A stretch of 60,258 nt of DNA from Candidatus Segatella intestinihominis (GTDB taxonomy: Bacteria; Bacteroidota; Bacteroidia; Bacteroidales; Bacteroidaceae). Positions 59,868 through 60,258 of the stretch are shown in pieces. The first letter of the stretch is position 1. The number at the start of each line of letters is the position of its first letter. Both the position numbers and the translations under genes were made by a program. A model generated the notes under the pieces. It was not told the DNA's origin. It searched no databases and saw only the letters and a program-made list of their open reading frames with translations. The stretch spans positions 1 to 60,258 of the forward strand of contig URLG01000006.1 in assembly GCA_900548535.1 (NCBI GenBank), given 5' to 3'.

Positions 59868-60258
59868 ATGAAAGAGATTAATGTAACAGGTCAGAAGCGT
59901 ACAGACCTTGGTAAGAAAGCTTCAAAGGCATTGCGTAAGGAAGGTTTCATCCCATGTAACCTTTATGGTGAGAAGAAGGGCGAGAACGGTGCTCCTGAAG
60001 CTTTGTCATTCGCAGTTCCATTCGCTGAGTTGCGTAAGATCATCTACACTCCTCACGTATACGTGATCAACCTCATCATCGACGGTGAGAGCCACACAGC
60101 TATCATGAAGGAGATCCAGTTCCACCCAACTACAGACGCTCCATTGCACGTAGACTTCTACGAGGTTAACGACCAGAAGCCTATCACAATCGGTATCCCA
60201 GTTAAGTTGGTAGGTCTTGCACAGGGTGTACGTGATGGTGGTCGTATGAACCTCTCTA
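59868..60258 (+). CDS. 50S ribosomal protein L25/general stress protein Ctc (partial)
   Basis: ATG 59868 opens MKEINVTGQKRTDLGKKASK, and the frame stays open to the window edge (130 codons visible). The EGFIPCNLYGEKK segment, SFAVPFAELRKIIYTPHVY and EIQFHPTTDAPLHVDFYEV are the L25/Ctc signatures; it binds 5S rRNA. The full protein is normally about 200 residues including the C-terminal TL5-like domain, so the 3' end is missing. Codon use is strongly biased, as expected for a ribosomal gene. Confidence 0.94.
   Translation, partial: MKEINVTGQKRTDLGKKASKALRKEGFIPCNLYGEKKGENGAPEALSFAVPFAELRKIIYTPHVYVINLIIDGESHTAIMKEIQFHPTTDAPLHVDFYEVNDQKPITIGIPVKLVGLAQGVRDGGRMNLS

Overview
The window reads as ordinary chromosome from a Bacteroidales bacterium of the Prevotella/Segatella type. 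Four things support this. Many promoters follow the Bacteroidota pattern (TTTG or TTG, about 20 bases, then TAnnTTTG). The primary sigma factor is the short 286-residue Bacteroidota form. Many genes belong to families largely confined to this phylum (DUF4270, DUF4861, DUF5723, DUF4491, DUF4494, DUF5606, GldB). The prolyl-tRNA synthetase is the archaeal/eukaryotic-like type. No tRNA, rRNA operon, CRISPR array, prophage or complete insertion sequence was seen. Genus and family assignments come from recognition of the sequence, not from a database search.

Layout. 1-4.3 kb: a tiny cysN-like fossil, the panC-panD pantothenate genes, then divergently a half-length glycogen-synthase-like gene, a DUF4270 lipoprotein and a 44-residue ORF. 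4.3-7.3 kb: a LytTR response regulator and its TPR-containing histidine kinase. 7.3-11.1 kb: a control region with 21-bp-spaced repeats and a possible small RNA, then a beta-barrel protein (DUF5723) and a large lipoprotein. 11.5-17.9 kb: gdhA, DUF1232, a membrane protein, rnpB (RNase P RNA), HtrA protease, rpoD and a small exported protein. 18-26 kb, all leftward: DPP4, GldB, DUF4861, a GT2 glycosyltransferase, a TIGR01212 radical SAM protein, MtaB and an Ala/Asp-rich small lipoprotein. 26-34 kb: an MFS transporter, PcrA/UvrD helicase, MtgA, an OmpA-like lipoprotein and proS, interspersed with copies of a REP-like palindrome.

34-41 kb is the most unusual stretch. It holds a PurF homologue lacking the N-terminal catalytic cysteine, a SatD-DUF3307 gene pair behind three operator-like 28-bp repeats, and a DUF4248 plus plasmid-type replication initiator pair bracketed by GC-rich hairpins. 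41-48 kb: phosphoglucomutase, DUF4491-rlmH, uvrA, DUF1573, an EFR1 ferredoxin and an M6 metalloprotease. 48.5-56 kb: YggS/DUF4494, an aminotransferase with a structured leader, a LolC/E-type permease and two tandem acyl-CoA ligase genes. 56-60 kb: the leftward nusB-yajC-ybbR-coaE-DUF5606 cluster and the start of the L25/Ctc ribosomal protein gene.

Most genes are housekeeping: CoA synthesis is represented twice (panCD and coaE), with nitrogen assimilation (gdhA), translation and RNA modification (proS, rlmH, mtaB, rnpB, L25), DNA repair (uvrA, pcrA) and envelope functions (mtgA, OmpA-like, HtrA, GldB, DPP4, M6 protease). The best candidates for undescribed biology are the SatD/DUF3307 unit with its repeat-bearing promoter, the LytTR-type repeat array next to a terminator-ended short transcript candidate, the REP/REPIN-like dispersed repeats and the orphan replication-initiator island.
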